Shown here: piece by piece, positions 22,760-34,764 of the stretch
Layout of the letters: each line of letters begins with the position of its first letter
Numbering within the stretch: position 1 is the first letter of the stretch
NCBI GenBank assembly: GCA_015680685.1
Contig: MNCI01008335.1
Span: forward strand, 1,112,311-1,176,310
Reading direction: 5' to 3'
Origin: Gnetum montanum
Taxonomy: Eukaryota; Streptophyta; Gnetopsida; Gnetales; Gnetaceae
Length of the DNA: 64,000 bases
Position numbers and translations under genes: made by a program
The notes under the pieces: generated by a model
What the model was told of the DNA's origin: nothing
What the model saw: only the letters and a program-made list of their open reading frames with translations
Databases searched by the model: none

Positions 22760-25680
22760 TTACTATCCAAGCTTTCAGGTTTATAGATCATCATGGCCCT
22801 TGAAGGAAAATTTTCATGAATGATATAAGGTCCTTCCCATAGTGCTTGAAATTTAGTTCATTGTGGCACATGTGCGGGATTCCAATAAAGAACCTTATCT
22901 CCCAGTTGGTATCTAACTTTTCTAATTCTTAGGTCATGACGTTGCTTGTTGAAGGCCTTGTGTAATTTGTTGGATGATAGGATGGCTAATCAATTTTTAT
23001 CTAGTAAGTTAAGGTTCATTAACTGTTCTTTTTGTGCTAGACTAAGGTCAAGGTTGAGGTCACATGATATAGATAGTGTACGAAGCTCAACTTTGATAGG
23101 GAGTGTTGGAAGTTTACCATACACTAACTCATAAGGAGAATAGCCTATATGGAGTTTCCATGTGGAGCGGTATGCCCAAAGAGCATCATTCAATTTAGTG
23201 CTCCAGTCTTGCCTTTATTTGCTAATGGTTCATGTCAATATTTTTGTGATCTCCCTATTGGTAACTTTAGCTTATTCACTTGAGGATGATATGGTATAAT
23301 CAACTTATGCTCAACTCCTAAGCGTTGCATTAATTTTTGAAAGGTCACACTTGTAAAATGTGTACCATTATCGGAAATAAGTGCACAAGGCATGCCAAAC
23401 CTATTTACGATTTTTTGTTGAACAAATCGTGTAGTGGTAGATGATGTACAGTCAGTAACAGTAGCTGCTTTTGCCCACTTTGTAAAATAGTCAACAACAA
23501 CAATAATGTAGGCTTTTCCATGGGACATTGGTGTGATAGGCTCCATAAAATCAATTTCCCATATGTCGAAGGGTTCTAAAGGTTGAATCCATTGTTGTGG
23601 ACCCTCCATTCTAGCAGTCATTCCCCCATCGCGTTAGTAGCTCTCACAAGATTGGACGAAATGATGAGCATCCTAGAACAATGTAGGCCAATAATATCCT
23701 ACAAGAAATACTTTAATGGCTATTCATCTCCCAATGTAATGACCCCCACAAGGGCCCTCATGAGCATCTTGGAGAACTCGCAATTGATTTATATCGGGAA
23801 CACACCATTGGACCAAGCCATCAAAACATACCTTATAAAGTTGTCCATTGATTTCCATGAAATATTTGGCTCGGTGAAGAAATTGTTGTTTCTTTTTAAT
23901 GTCAATCCCTTGTGGTGTTTCTTATGTGAGAAGATAGGTAAGAATGCTACTATACCAATTTGTCTCTATGGTTAATTGATTGTTTATTACACTTGTAAAG
24001 AGAAGTTCATTAGGGAAGCGGTCAGAAATTGGATATTCGTCCTCTTTGTTGTCCCATCATAATTGAGATAAGTGATCAACAACAACGTTCTCGGTGCCTT
24101 TACGATCAATCATCGTAAGATCAAACTCTTATAAGATCATGAGCCACTGTATGATGTGAGGGCTTGCTATTGGTTTATTCATTAAGAATCGTATTGCACT
24201 ATGATCCATGTGTACAAATATTTTATAGCCCAATACATAGTGCCTAACTTTTTCTAGTAGAAACACCATAGCCATTAATTCTTTTTTTGTTGTAGTGTAA
24301 TTGAGCTATGCACCAACAATACTTTGACTTGCACAATGAATGTAATAGGGTCATTTTTGGTCATCTAACTGTGTAAGTATGGCTCCTAAAGCAAAGTTAG
24401 ATGCATCGGTCGTTATGTGGAATGGTCTGAACCAGTCAGGAGCTTGCAGAATGGGTGTTTCTATGAGCTTCTATTTCAAGGTTTAGAAAGCTAGCTCACA
24501 TTCCTTGGTCCATTCAAAGGGTACATCCTTCTTCCTTAGTTCTACCAATGCTTTTGCAATCTTTGAAAAGTTCCCAATGAAGCATCTATAATAGCTAGTA
24601 TGTCCAAGGAATGATCAAATATCTTTTACAATTTTAGGTTAACAAGTGATTCTTTGGATGATTTTAATCTTTTAGGGATCTATCTCTATCCCTGTTTGTG
24701 AAATCTTATGCCATAACACAATGCCTTCTTGGACCATTAAATGGATTTTTTGCCAATTGAGCCTTAATTTGATTTCTACACATCGTTTCAATACTTGCTA
24801 TAATTGGTCTAATGCTTGTTAAAATTCCACTTCGTAGGTGGAGAAATCGTCCATAAATACCTTCATACAATTCCCTATTTGCCGCTAAAATATACTTAGA
24901 ACCATATGTTGAAATGTTGCTGGGGCATTGCACAAGCTAAATGACAATTGCCTATATGCAAATTTTCCCCAAGGACTTGTGAATGTAGTCATGGCTTGGT
25001 CTTCTGGTGCTATTTGAATTTGATTGTATCCACTGTAACCGTCTAGAAAACTATAGTAGCAATGCCCTGCAATGGTATCTCAGACTTGCTCAATGAATGG
25101 TAATGGGAAATGGTCTTTAAATGTTGCCATGTTTAATAGCATAAAGTCTTTACACACCCTCCATTTACCTCCCTTTTTAGGCATAATGACTAATGGACTA
25201 ACCCATTCACTATTAGCAATGGGGTAGATAAACCCAATTTTTAGAAGTTTTTTAATTTCTTCTTTAACCACTTGCTTAAGCTTTGGGTTCAGTCGTCTTC
25301 ATGGTTATTGTCGAGGCTTCATGAAGGTGTCAATGTAAATTCTATGTTAGCATATCCTAGGATCTATTCTAGTTAATTCGAGATATGACCAAGCAAAGGC
25401 TTTCAACCATTTATTTACCATCTTCAGCAGTCTTCCTTTTTGTTGAGGGGCGAGCTTAGCTTTAATGATTACCGGTTTGCCATTTTGGAGAAGTATATAT
25501 TCCATACTGGTGGGTAGCAGTTTTAATTCGAGGGGCTCTCGCTTAAACTCATCAAGAATTTCCAACTTCTCCCAGTTGGTATTTTTGATGTTAGGACTTG
25601 GAAGTTGGCGATGGACTTGCTCTAATGTATCTATGCTATCGATATAAGCACAAGTCAAGCTCTTAATTGGTTCCATGCAT
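22760..25680 (-). pseudogene. E2 pol: RT, RNase H and integrase (decayed)
   Basis: Minus strand, in order. RT: WVSPLVIMPKKGGKWRV (about 25150-25210), the hallmark YYSFLDGYSGYNQI (about 25020-25060), and FMDDFSTYE (about 24855). RNase H: DASNFALGAILTQLDDQ (24390) and the VDHLSQL end (24070). Integrase: the zinc-finger region near 23740-23640, core DFMEPI and ALISDNGTHF (23235-23621), then a one-base shift and AKVTNREITKILT. There the catalytic Glu position of the usual V-E-V-TNRE reads Lys. GYSGYNQ and FMDD place it in Athila/Tat. Stops are scattered throughout. Confidence 0.85.
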
Positions 25681-25727
25681 AGAGTTGAATTTCTATCTTA
25701 GTCAGCTATCAGCCACTGGGTGCCTTC

Positions 25728-28700
25728 CTATCTTGTGGTTGCTACATACAAGCATCTTTGTATGTTAGTCACTTGTACACACTGGTTGCATGTAGGCAGT
25801 GTTAAATGTTGTACAAACCAGGACTTCTGCACACGGTTGCACCCTGTGTCATTATATGCAATGCATGGAACTTTCTTCTTCTCAATCTTTCCAAACATAT
25901 TTTCCTTTGATATTTCTAGGGAAAGATCACATATTCCTAGGCACATATCAATCATGCTTAGCCATGCTCTTTCCATTATGATTGAGAAGTCCCCCTTACA
26001 CTTGTTGACTTGAATCACTAGGAAATCGGCTAGATACGACCACCCACAAACAGTGGTGACAATGTCCTCCAGTAGTCCTAACGAGATAGTGATGAGCTAG
26101 TCCACCAAATCTAAATGAATGTTACTCTTTTTTAGTGGAGGTAGGTTCTAGGCCTTGTACATTTCTTGAGAGATTAAGTTAACACCAGAACTTGAATTCA
26201 AAAGAGCTTTGCAAGGCTCATTTCTAGCGATTTGCAAATATATAAGAGGACTTCCAAGATCAGAGAATTTCCTAGGAAGATGACCAGCTTTAATCCAATC
26301 GATAATGGCATGAGTCAACATGACCATATGCATTGGATGCAATTTTTCGTTTGAAGGAAGCTCTGAAGATTCAAATGATGGTGAGGCAATTGGACAATTA
26401 GCTACTTGTGGCTGTAAGGACTTGGTTGGACTATTGGTTCTAAAGAAGGCTATCTTCTTTGTGTAGTTGTCTGAACCAATAGTAGGTTAAGGATTGACAA
26501 CCCTTGTAGTGTTACATTGTTGCAACTAGGTAGGAAGCTCACCCTGCATAGTTGGAGTAGGTGGTAATGGAGCTAATGGTGGAAGTAGTGTGGTCGGATG
26601 AGAAGGATAGTACATTTGTAGAACATCACTCCTAGGAGAAGGAGTTCTATAATACTCGTGCATCTAGTAGTGAGGTTGAGGAGTGACATGACTAGTGGAG
26701 TCACGTGGAGAGATTGGCTGTTGCATGTAGTACCTGTATGGGTTAGGTTGATAGTAAGGGTATTGTTGTTCTGGTAATGGCATTCCCCATGATTGTGGGT
26801 GTTGCCATTGTTGATACTATTCATTTGGATAATATGTTAAGGGTTGGTGCAATTTCCTTGGGTTACCTTGAGGATAAGGTAACCTTCTAGGTGCTTGCCA
26901 TCTGTTTAATCGTGGGTTTAGTGCATACACCCCAGACTCTTGCAGATGTGAGACTACTAGGAAACATCCTTTAGGATGGTCATATTAGCATATCTCACAT
27001 CTGCCATCATTTTCTGTGTCCGAATCCAAAACCTCTTCAATGATGGCAACTTTTCCCTTACTTTTGTTATGTGCAGATTTAGCTTCTTTCTTTTTCCTTC
27101 TCTCTTGATCACTACATTGCTCTCTAGACTCCTCAACTATTTTTAGAACGGTTTGAAATTTATCATCTAGGGAGTTCCACATTTGATCTACCTTTATTGA
27201 TACATCTGATGAAAATTTTTGAATGGGCAAAGTATTCCTATTCACCATCTCTTCGAGTGGTGACTCTTCTTCATCTTAACAAAATCTAACTTCCTTCTTT
27301 CAGAGGGAAGGATCTTTGTTGTATTCCTCTGCACTTTCTCTTTTCCTTAACTCACCTTTCTTCTTGGCAACTTGCTCCAATAATCTTTGTATTTGATGGG
27401 CTTTGAGCTCATATAGCCTTCCTTGGGCATAAGTCCCAAGGTTTCTTCACGTTTTGTACTTAAGCCCATCCATGAGATGATGTAGTTGTTCTCTTTGTAA
27501 GTAATCATGGCGAGGGCAGCGATGTAATAATGCATAATATTGGCCCATGGTAGCATCCAAGGGTTCGTGTGCTCCTTGTTTCCATTTTTTGGATTTTCCT
27601 ACATAGGTTGGATACTCGGGAGTACGTTTGATACTTATCGTTGAATAGCTCTAACATGGTACTCCATCAAAAAATGGGTTCTATTTTTAAGGACCGATAC
27701 TAGCTTTCTGCTTCCTTGATCAGTGTCCATGGAAACAGCTTTAGTTTTTGCCTCTCGTTTTCTATATTTTGCAAGGCACATGCATTGTGAAATGCTTGTA
27801 GATGGTTTTGAGGATCAACGTTGTATCCCCCTTCAAATCGTGGGATGTTGTTCATGTCTAGTCTTTTGATCCTACTATCCTTCTGGTTCCTTGTTGGAAT
27901 CCTAATGACCTCTATTATGTCTAACATACTTCAGGTGGTGAGTAGGGGTTCATCATGATCATATTGTCTATGGCTTCTATGATGCCTATGCTATACCTAC
28001 TCTCCCTTCTTTCGTGAGGTGTTTCTTTGGAATGCCCTTGTCCCCTTTCTTGACTATTTTGTCTATGATCTCTGTTTTTCTTACCATTGTCCTCATGGTC
28101 TTTCCCTTTGTGACTACATTCAGATCTTGAAGGAGAGGGGAAAGATGATGATGAAGGTGAAGAGGAAGGAGGACTGGCATTGTGATGATGTCTATCACTT
28201 TCTCTTTGGTGGTCTTGGTCTTAGTAGTAGTTACGATTAGAATGTTCGTCAATGTCACATGTTCATATTCCTTTTTCAGATCCTTTATGTCCATTGGTAT
28301 CAAAATAGGTTATGAATAATTGAGTGAAGATTCTGATACACAACTCCTTGACTGAAGTTAACGAGAGGAACATCATTTTGTGGAAAACCTCCTAAGGCAA
28401 GTTCACCACCCTCATTTTCACTTAGGACATACGAAACATCTTGAGATTACTTTCCCTTCATAGATTTGTAATGTATCTCCTATTGTAGGTCCCTTTGGCG
28501 TTGTGCCTCCATGTGTCAATACTTTCTCAAGTTGTGTTCATACACAATGTACTTTGCCTATAAGTGCTACATACCAATTCGTGTGAGAGCACAAAGAAGT
28601 ATGCTTGGGATTGAGTGATTGGGAGGTAACACTATGTTACCTTTTAAATCATGGCAACGCAACTGTTCATCCTGGTGGAGGATAAAGATAAAGTTTGGTA

Positions 28701-28833
28701 CATACTCATTGGGATGAGCATATATCATGCAAAACTGTTGGGGCATTGGCGGGTCATCATGTGTACTACACCTTCGATTATTCATTGTGTCAGACCTACT
28801 TGGTGAAGCACTCTCATAAGAAGAAGGAGACAT
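25728..28833 (-). pseudogene. E2 gag and protease (decayed)
   Basis: Start inferred at 28833 (MSPSSYESA), aligned with E3's MSSSQKHDE. Landmarks: YAHPNEYVPNFIFILHQDE (about 28670-28730), a charged low-complexity block (about 28000-28300), capsid RLDMNNIPRFEGGYN (27830) and AFHNACALQNIENE (27760). Next come the helical VDQMWNSLDDKF (27180) and a knuckle (26960-27010) reading CEIC then DHPKGC, with a stop inside and the last Cys apparently lost. The protease is at about 26200 with AL..S.GVNLIS, where the usual ALLDLG is damaged to ALLNSS. At 25728-26018 a well kept C-terminal segment runs MIQVNKCKGDF to VATTR. Confidence 0.82.
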
Positions 28834-28952
28834 GATTGATTGTTCAGTGTGCAATACTCTCTTTTCGATAATTGTAGGATAACTAACCCTAAGGGTTCAT
28901 TCCAATGATGGAAATATTTCCTAAGTTCTAATCAGCACACAAACAACAAAAT

Positions 28953-28970
28953 CCCTAGCAATGATGCCAA
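28953..28970 (-). other. E2 primer-binding site (tRNA-Asp-like)
   Basis: On the minus strand TTGGCATCATTGCTAGGG directly follows the 5' LTR. It is the same tRNA-Asp-type site as in E1 and E3. Confidence 0.75.
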
Positions 28971-29767
28971 TGATGAGTGGTGAGGTACCCCTACACCCAA
29001 CCATACGAATATGAGCATTCTTGTGTGATCTGGTCAAACTCCAAGGATTAAGTGCTTATGCACTTACATAGAACAAGGATGGGTTATGCGATTGTTGTCT
29101 TCCCAAGCTTACTTGTAAGGCACGATTGTATGGTTAAGTAAGCTTGAGGTATATGACTTTTATGTTTTATGTTCCTAATGCTTGAAATGGAGAAATAAAA
29201 TAATTGAGTTAACTAATTTAATTTTACTAATCAACTGCGCTCTAACTAGTCCTAACACAAGCATCCGTTCCCACTTGCTAGACACATCCTAAACTAGTGT
29301 AACACTATTGGGATTACCAAACGCTAGTTGTTACTGGATTACCAAGTGTTTCACATATGCTCAAAGTGGTCGTACTAAGTGTGCTAATTCGTTGATAATT
29401 AACAATTCAATAAATAACATTAATTAACTAATGAGAGTAGTGAGTAATAGTAAATATCATTTAAATGAAATAATTAGCTATTCTGAATGTTGTAAGGTTT
29501 ATCACAAAGTTCATCTTTATTTCTAGACATAAGGTGTGCTCAGATACACAATGCTTGAATAAAGATCCGTTCACTTTATGACTCCTATTACAGACACTCA
29601 AGAAATAATTCTAACTCTAGAAAGGGAAAACTACAAGTGTTTAGCTAAGGGACTAAGAAACTAACTGCAAAATCAAGTGCCCTCGTCTCTTATTTATATG
29701 TGATAAGACAAGCTTTGATATCTCATGTATAATATCGCTTTGGCACCTCTGATATCGCAACTCATCA
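28971..29767 (-). repeat. E2 5' LTR
   Basis: 797 bp. On the plus strand it runs from TGATGAGTGG to CTCATCA. It carries three remaining U3 hexamers (29717, 29731, 29751) and TATA at 29691-29698. The missing length lies mostly in the hexamer array. Confidence 0.92.
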
Positions 29768-29772
29768 ATAAT

Positions 29773-32690
29773 GAACCTAATGATACCAACTGGGGAGAGT
29801 TGAAGGTCCTTAACAATTTTAAACAAGAGCCCTTAGAGTTGAAAACTCTACCTATTGACATGGAATATGCATTTATGAAAAATGGTAAGTTGGTAATAAT
29901 CAATGCCAACCTTGCTCTTGAGTAGAAAAGGATGCTATTGAAGGTGGTTAACAAATGGCCAATAAGCTTTGCTTGGTTATATTCTAAACTCATAGGGATT
30001 GATCCTCAGATATGCCAACATCACATCTATATCAATCTAGCCACAAAGCCAAAGATGTAGTCGTAGTGGCAGCTGAACCCCAAATTGAAGTAGCTTGTCA
30101 AAGAGGAAATTGAACAACTTCTAAAGGCAAGGTTCATCTATCTAATTGCAAATTGCAAGTGGGTTAGCCCACTTATAATTATGCCAAAGAAAGGTGGCAA
30201 GTGGAGGGTCTATATTGATTTTAGGCATTTAAACATGATGACGTTCAAAGATCATGTTCCATTGTCATATATGAACTAGGCATTGGACACTATTTCTAAG
30301 CATTGCTATTATAGCTTTCTGGATGGTTATAGTGGCTATAACCAAATTCAAATTGCATTTAAGGATCAATCCAAAACAACACAAGTCCCTGGGGAACTTT
30401 TGCATATTATAAGATGTCCTTTGGTCTATGCAATGCCCCTACAACCTTCCAATACTTGGCCTTGAGCATTTTTTAGTAGCAGATTGGTAGCAGGATGGAA
30501 GTATTCATGGATGACTTCTCCACTTATGGAGACACATTTGAACAAGCCCTAGACAACCTTGAGCAAGTGCTTAAAAGGTGTGTGAAGACCAATCTTCACC
30601 TTAATTGGTAGAAAAGTCATTTGATGGTCTAGGGGGGCATTGTGCTTGAGCATAGAATTTCTCAAGCAAGGATTGAGGTGGACCTTAAAAGGATTAGGGT
30701 TGTCTAAGGAATAACCCATCAACTGGAAATCATTAAAGATGTCTCATCATTCCTTGGACACACTAGCTACTACCAATGATTCATAGAAAATTTCTCTAAG
30801 ATTGCTAAACCATTGGTTTAGCTCACAAAGAAAGATGCTCCATTCATATGGACCAAGGAATACAAAAAGGCATTATAGTAGCTTAAGAAGAAGCTTGTAG
30901 AAACTCTAATTCTACGAGTACCAAACTAGTTGAGACCATTTCACATCATGATGGATGCATTGAACTATGCCTTGGAAGTTGTGCTTACATCGTTGGATGA
31001 TCAAATACATCCTTACTACATGAAGCATTGTGGATGCATAGATCAACTACACCATAATAGAAAAAGAGCTTATGGTAGTGGTGTATGCCTTACAGAAATT
31101 TAGGCACTATGTGCCTGGGTACAAGGTGTTTATGCACATGGATCATAGTGCCATTCACTTCCTCATGAATAAGTTGATGGTAAGCCCCCATGTCATATGG
31201 TGGTTGGTGATCTTACATGAGTTCAATCTTATGATGGTAGATTGAAAGGGCACCGAGAATGTGGTTGTTGATCACTTGTTTCGGTTATGATGGAACAACA
31301 AAAAGGGGGAAAGCCCACTTTTTGATCAATTTCATGATGAACTCCTCTTTGTCGATGTAATAAATGAACAAGTGTCCACTAAACCAAAATGGTACAATGG
31401 CATCCTCACTTATCTTCTCACTCAAGAGATGCCACAAGACCTAGACTTTCAAAAGAAATAATAGTTTCTTCATCAAGCCAAACGCTTCATTGAGATTAAT
31501 TGACACCTTTACAAGGTGTGCATTGATGGCCTAGTTCGTTGGGGTGTTTTTGATGTTGCTCAATTGCACATTCTCTAAGATGCTCATGAGGGTCCTTGTG
31601 GGGGCCACTATGCAAAGAGATGCATGGCCATTAAGATCCATATGGTAGGGTATTACTAGCCAACAAGCTTTATGGACACTCATCAATTCATCCAAATTTT
31701 GTGAATGTTGTCAACAAAATGGTGGGATGATGGCTCAAATGGAGGGGCCTCAATAGTGGATCCAATCATTGGAACCCTTAAACATTTGAGGCATAGACTT
31801 CATGGGTCCCATCACACCCATGTCAAATGGGCAAGGCATACATAATAGTCATTGTTGACTATTGTACCAAATGGGAAAAAGTAGCAATTTTCAGTAATTA
31901 TACATCCTTCACTATTACATAATTTGTATAATGAAATGTTGTAAATAGGTTTGGAGTGCCACATGCACTAATTTCTAATAATAGTACTCATTTTACAAGT
32001 GCTACTTTTCGTAAACTTATGCAACACTTAGGGGTTGAACATAAACTAACAACACCCTACCACCCGTAAGCTAACAGTTAAGTAGAGGTTACCAATAGAA
32101 AGATTACTAAGATCTTAACCCAAATAATTAGCAAATATAGGAGAGACTAAAGCATGAAAATGAACAATGCCCTTTGGGCCTACCATCCCACATGGAAACT
32201 CCCTATAGGGAAAAATTACCAACTCTTCCAATTCAATCTAAGCTCCATACACTTTAAAAATCCTATGATCTAGATCTTGATCTTAGCCTAGCACAAAAAG
32301 AGAGATTGATCAACCTCAATGTGCTAGATGAAAATCGATTGGTAACCTTGTCCTTGAATGAAGTGCATAAAGCATTCAACAAAAAATGCCATGACCTTAG
32401 AATACAAAAGGTAAAATTTCCACGTAGAGACAAGGTCCTCTACTAGAACCCAACACATGTACCTCAACAGACTAAGTTTCAAACATTGTGGAAAGGATCT
32501 TATATCATTTATGAAACCTTTCCTTCTGGGGCCATGTTGATGTACAAACGTGAGAGTCCAAATAGAAAATAACTGGTCAACATGCAACAAGTTAAACCTT
32601 TCCATGAGCCAAAGTAAGCTAGTGTAATCAACAACTCCTCGAATGGACAACCTTATCTAATTTTTTAGATCTCCTCCTTCCAACTCAATC
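29773..32690 (+). pseudogene. E3 pol: RT, RNase H and integrase (right part)
   Basis: Resumes in frame after E2 (EPNDTNWGE, LELKTLPIDMEYAFM). RT: WVSPLIIMPKKGGKWRV (about 30155-30210), YYSFLDGYSGYNQI (30305-30350), a frameshift near 30400, then FMDDFSTYGDTF (30500). RNase H: EKELMVVVYALQKFRHYVPG (31060-31120) and ENVVVDHL (31255). Integrase: HEGPCGGHYAKR (31590), the dispersed core, then VEVTNRKITKILTQII (about 32080-32130), keeping the catalytic Glu that E2 lost. The end is marked by CAATCATGGGGGAGATGG (32682). Many stops and shifts. Confidence 0.85.
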
Positions 32691-34764
32691 ATGGGGGAGA
32701 TGGCCATCCATGCTAATCATTAAAATGGCTCTTCAATTTTTCTACTTTTTTATTTTACATCTTTTTGTTTTATATTTTCCTTGTTTTTATACCTTTTTGT
32801 TTTACACTTTGTTATTTTTTCAAATTTTTGTTTTATAAAATTGTTAATATGTTTTATTTTTGTTAAATATTTTATAATTTCTTTTATATTTTCCTTTATT
32901 TTGGTGTGAATTTTCCTTATGTTCTAATAAAATTGCTTTGTTGCCAACATGAAACAGTGGTGTTGTAGCTATTTGTCAATGGTGTTTTGTACCTAATGTT
33001 TATGATTGCTAATGTTTGATTTCTATTTTTGAATTTTGTTGATTGATAACTAAGATAAAGTTTCTTTTTCATGGAACAAGCAGTGAGTCCATGTCATCCA
33101 CCCATCCACAAACTCTACGATTTTCCTTGTTTTAGAAATATGAGGTTTCTTTTCCATTAATGAAACTTTATAAAACTTGTGATCTTGGTAGTTTCAAAAC
33201 TTGGGAAAGACTTAAAAAGGTTTGAATAAGGTGTGACTTCAAGGGATTTTGGTACTCTTTGTGCCTCTCTACTGACTTGGGTGCATAGGTGTTTTTCATA
33301 GATTTCTTATCATTCCGTGTTGACCAATAATAGGAAGTTGAATAAGTCTTTACATGGTATGGTTCCTATCCAAAAATCCATAAAATCATAAAATATTAAT
33401 TAAAAAACATGATGAGAATTCAAAGCACATCCCTTAGACAAAATAACAAGCTATAAGCACTGGTTTTGGAACTAGAAAGACATGTTACCCATGCCTAAAG
33501 ATCCTCTTTAACTAAGGTCCTTCCTCGCTTCCTACTTCTCTTTTCTTCTCTAATAAGAAATGGTGTTTGATCTTTGAGAGCATTCTTGTATTTCGAGGGG
33601 GTGGTATGAGCTTAAAGTAGTAATGCAAAGTCACTGAAAGTGGTTGGTTTTGATTTGCACTAAGGATGGACTTTATCAAGTCATTTAACCATAAAATCCA
33701 CAAGGGACTTCATGTGACCATGATTAGAAATTCTATTCCACTTCCTCTCTCATTCATCAATGCTTTTTATAACTTGCCTTATTGTCAATTTTCATGTTTG
33801 CTTAATCTCTTAATTTGATGTGTTGAGATTCTTAAATGGATTCTTCTAGATTCAGTCCTTAACTTTTTGTAACCAGTAATCAGCTATGGGGGTCCATGGA
33901 CTCCTTAGTTGAGACTATGCAAGGGAAAAAAGGGCATAAGCCTGCTATGGGGAGGACCCACTTGCATGTCTTTTGGTTGGACTAGTTAAGTTCCTTATTC
34001 TTAGGCATTTTGGCAATCAAATCTTTTGCATTCCCCAATGGTTGCATCCAACTATGTGCTCCTTAAGGAATTTCTCCAATCATTCTCCATCTTTTGTGAA
34101 ATATCCAACCATCTTCATGCATCTCATTGTGTTCTTAGCTTCCTGGGCTTCCATTTGATTCCAATTTCACTAAAAAACTCCTTGTATTTTTCAAATTTTG
34201 ATGTGGTCAACTATGATCAATTGCCACGTTGACCCAACCCAGTCGACGTAGCTGACCATGTCAACTAGGCCCCATCAATGAGGCCAATTGAAGCATGGAA
34301 AAAATTCTATATATAGTGTTCACCACTTAGGAATTTTTTACCATTTGCTTCAAACATAAGGGGAGTTTTTGTAATTTTTCAAAGATCGCAACCTTCCAGA
34401 GTCAATAACTTTCAAATCGTTTGTTTGATTCACTCCGTTCTTCAATCCTACAACTTTTGGAGGTATGCTCTATGTTGTGGGGGCCACAAATCTTAGGTTT
34501 TCAATGACCAAATTTTTCAAAAATTTTTGAACTCCCCCATGAGTTTAACAGATCAATAATATTAAAATACTAAGTAATGAAAGTTAAATCCTTCCAACAC
34601 ACTCCAGTAACCTATTTAATCAAGTAATAATAAAATAATATTAAAATAATCAAACTAACCATGATCACAACTTAGCCAAGTGTAACTACCCCAAGAGATA
34701 AGGTATTTCAAATGTTTCAAAGCTACACATTAAGTGCTAATCCCTGGTCATGTTGTGATTATAG
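32691..34764 (+). other. E3 spacer between integrase and ORF3
   Basis: T-rich block 32730-32935, then stop-rich DNA with no recognised domain. Landmarks (CCACCCATCCAC near 33100, GGGGAGGACCCACTTG near 33950) recur in E1. A candidate internal promoter lies at 34206-34316. Confidence 0.65.
34206..34316 (+). promoter_or_regulatory. E3 candidate internal promoter before ORF3
   Basis: GTCAAC (34206), GTTGAC (34228), GTCGAC (34242), GTCAAC (34260) and ATCAAT (34274) precede TATATATA (34308). The steps 34228-34242 and 34260-34274 are both 14 bp. These are the words of E3's own U3, not the GATATC words of E1. The GCCCCATCAATGAGGCC stretch also echoes U3 (GCCTCATCAATGTGGCC at 15757). It lies about 450 bp before ORF3. 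Confidence 0.5.

Larger units (their letters stand above)
19859..29767 (-). mobile_element. E2: Athila/Tat-like LTR element nested in E3, no ORF3
   Basis: LTRs at 19859-20706 (3') and 28971-29767 (5'). Target-site duplication is a perfect ATAAT (19854-19858 and 29768-29772). Deleting the element plus one duplication joins the E3 codons as ...HQLYDN-EPNDTNWGE... in frame. The interior reads on the minus strand: primer site, gag, PR, RT, RNase H, integrase, then only about 1.9 kb to the 3' LTR, with no room for the roughly 2.7-2.9 kb ORF3 of E1 and E3. Confidence 0.95.
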
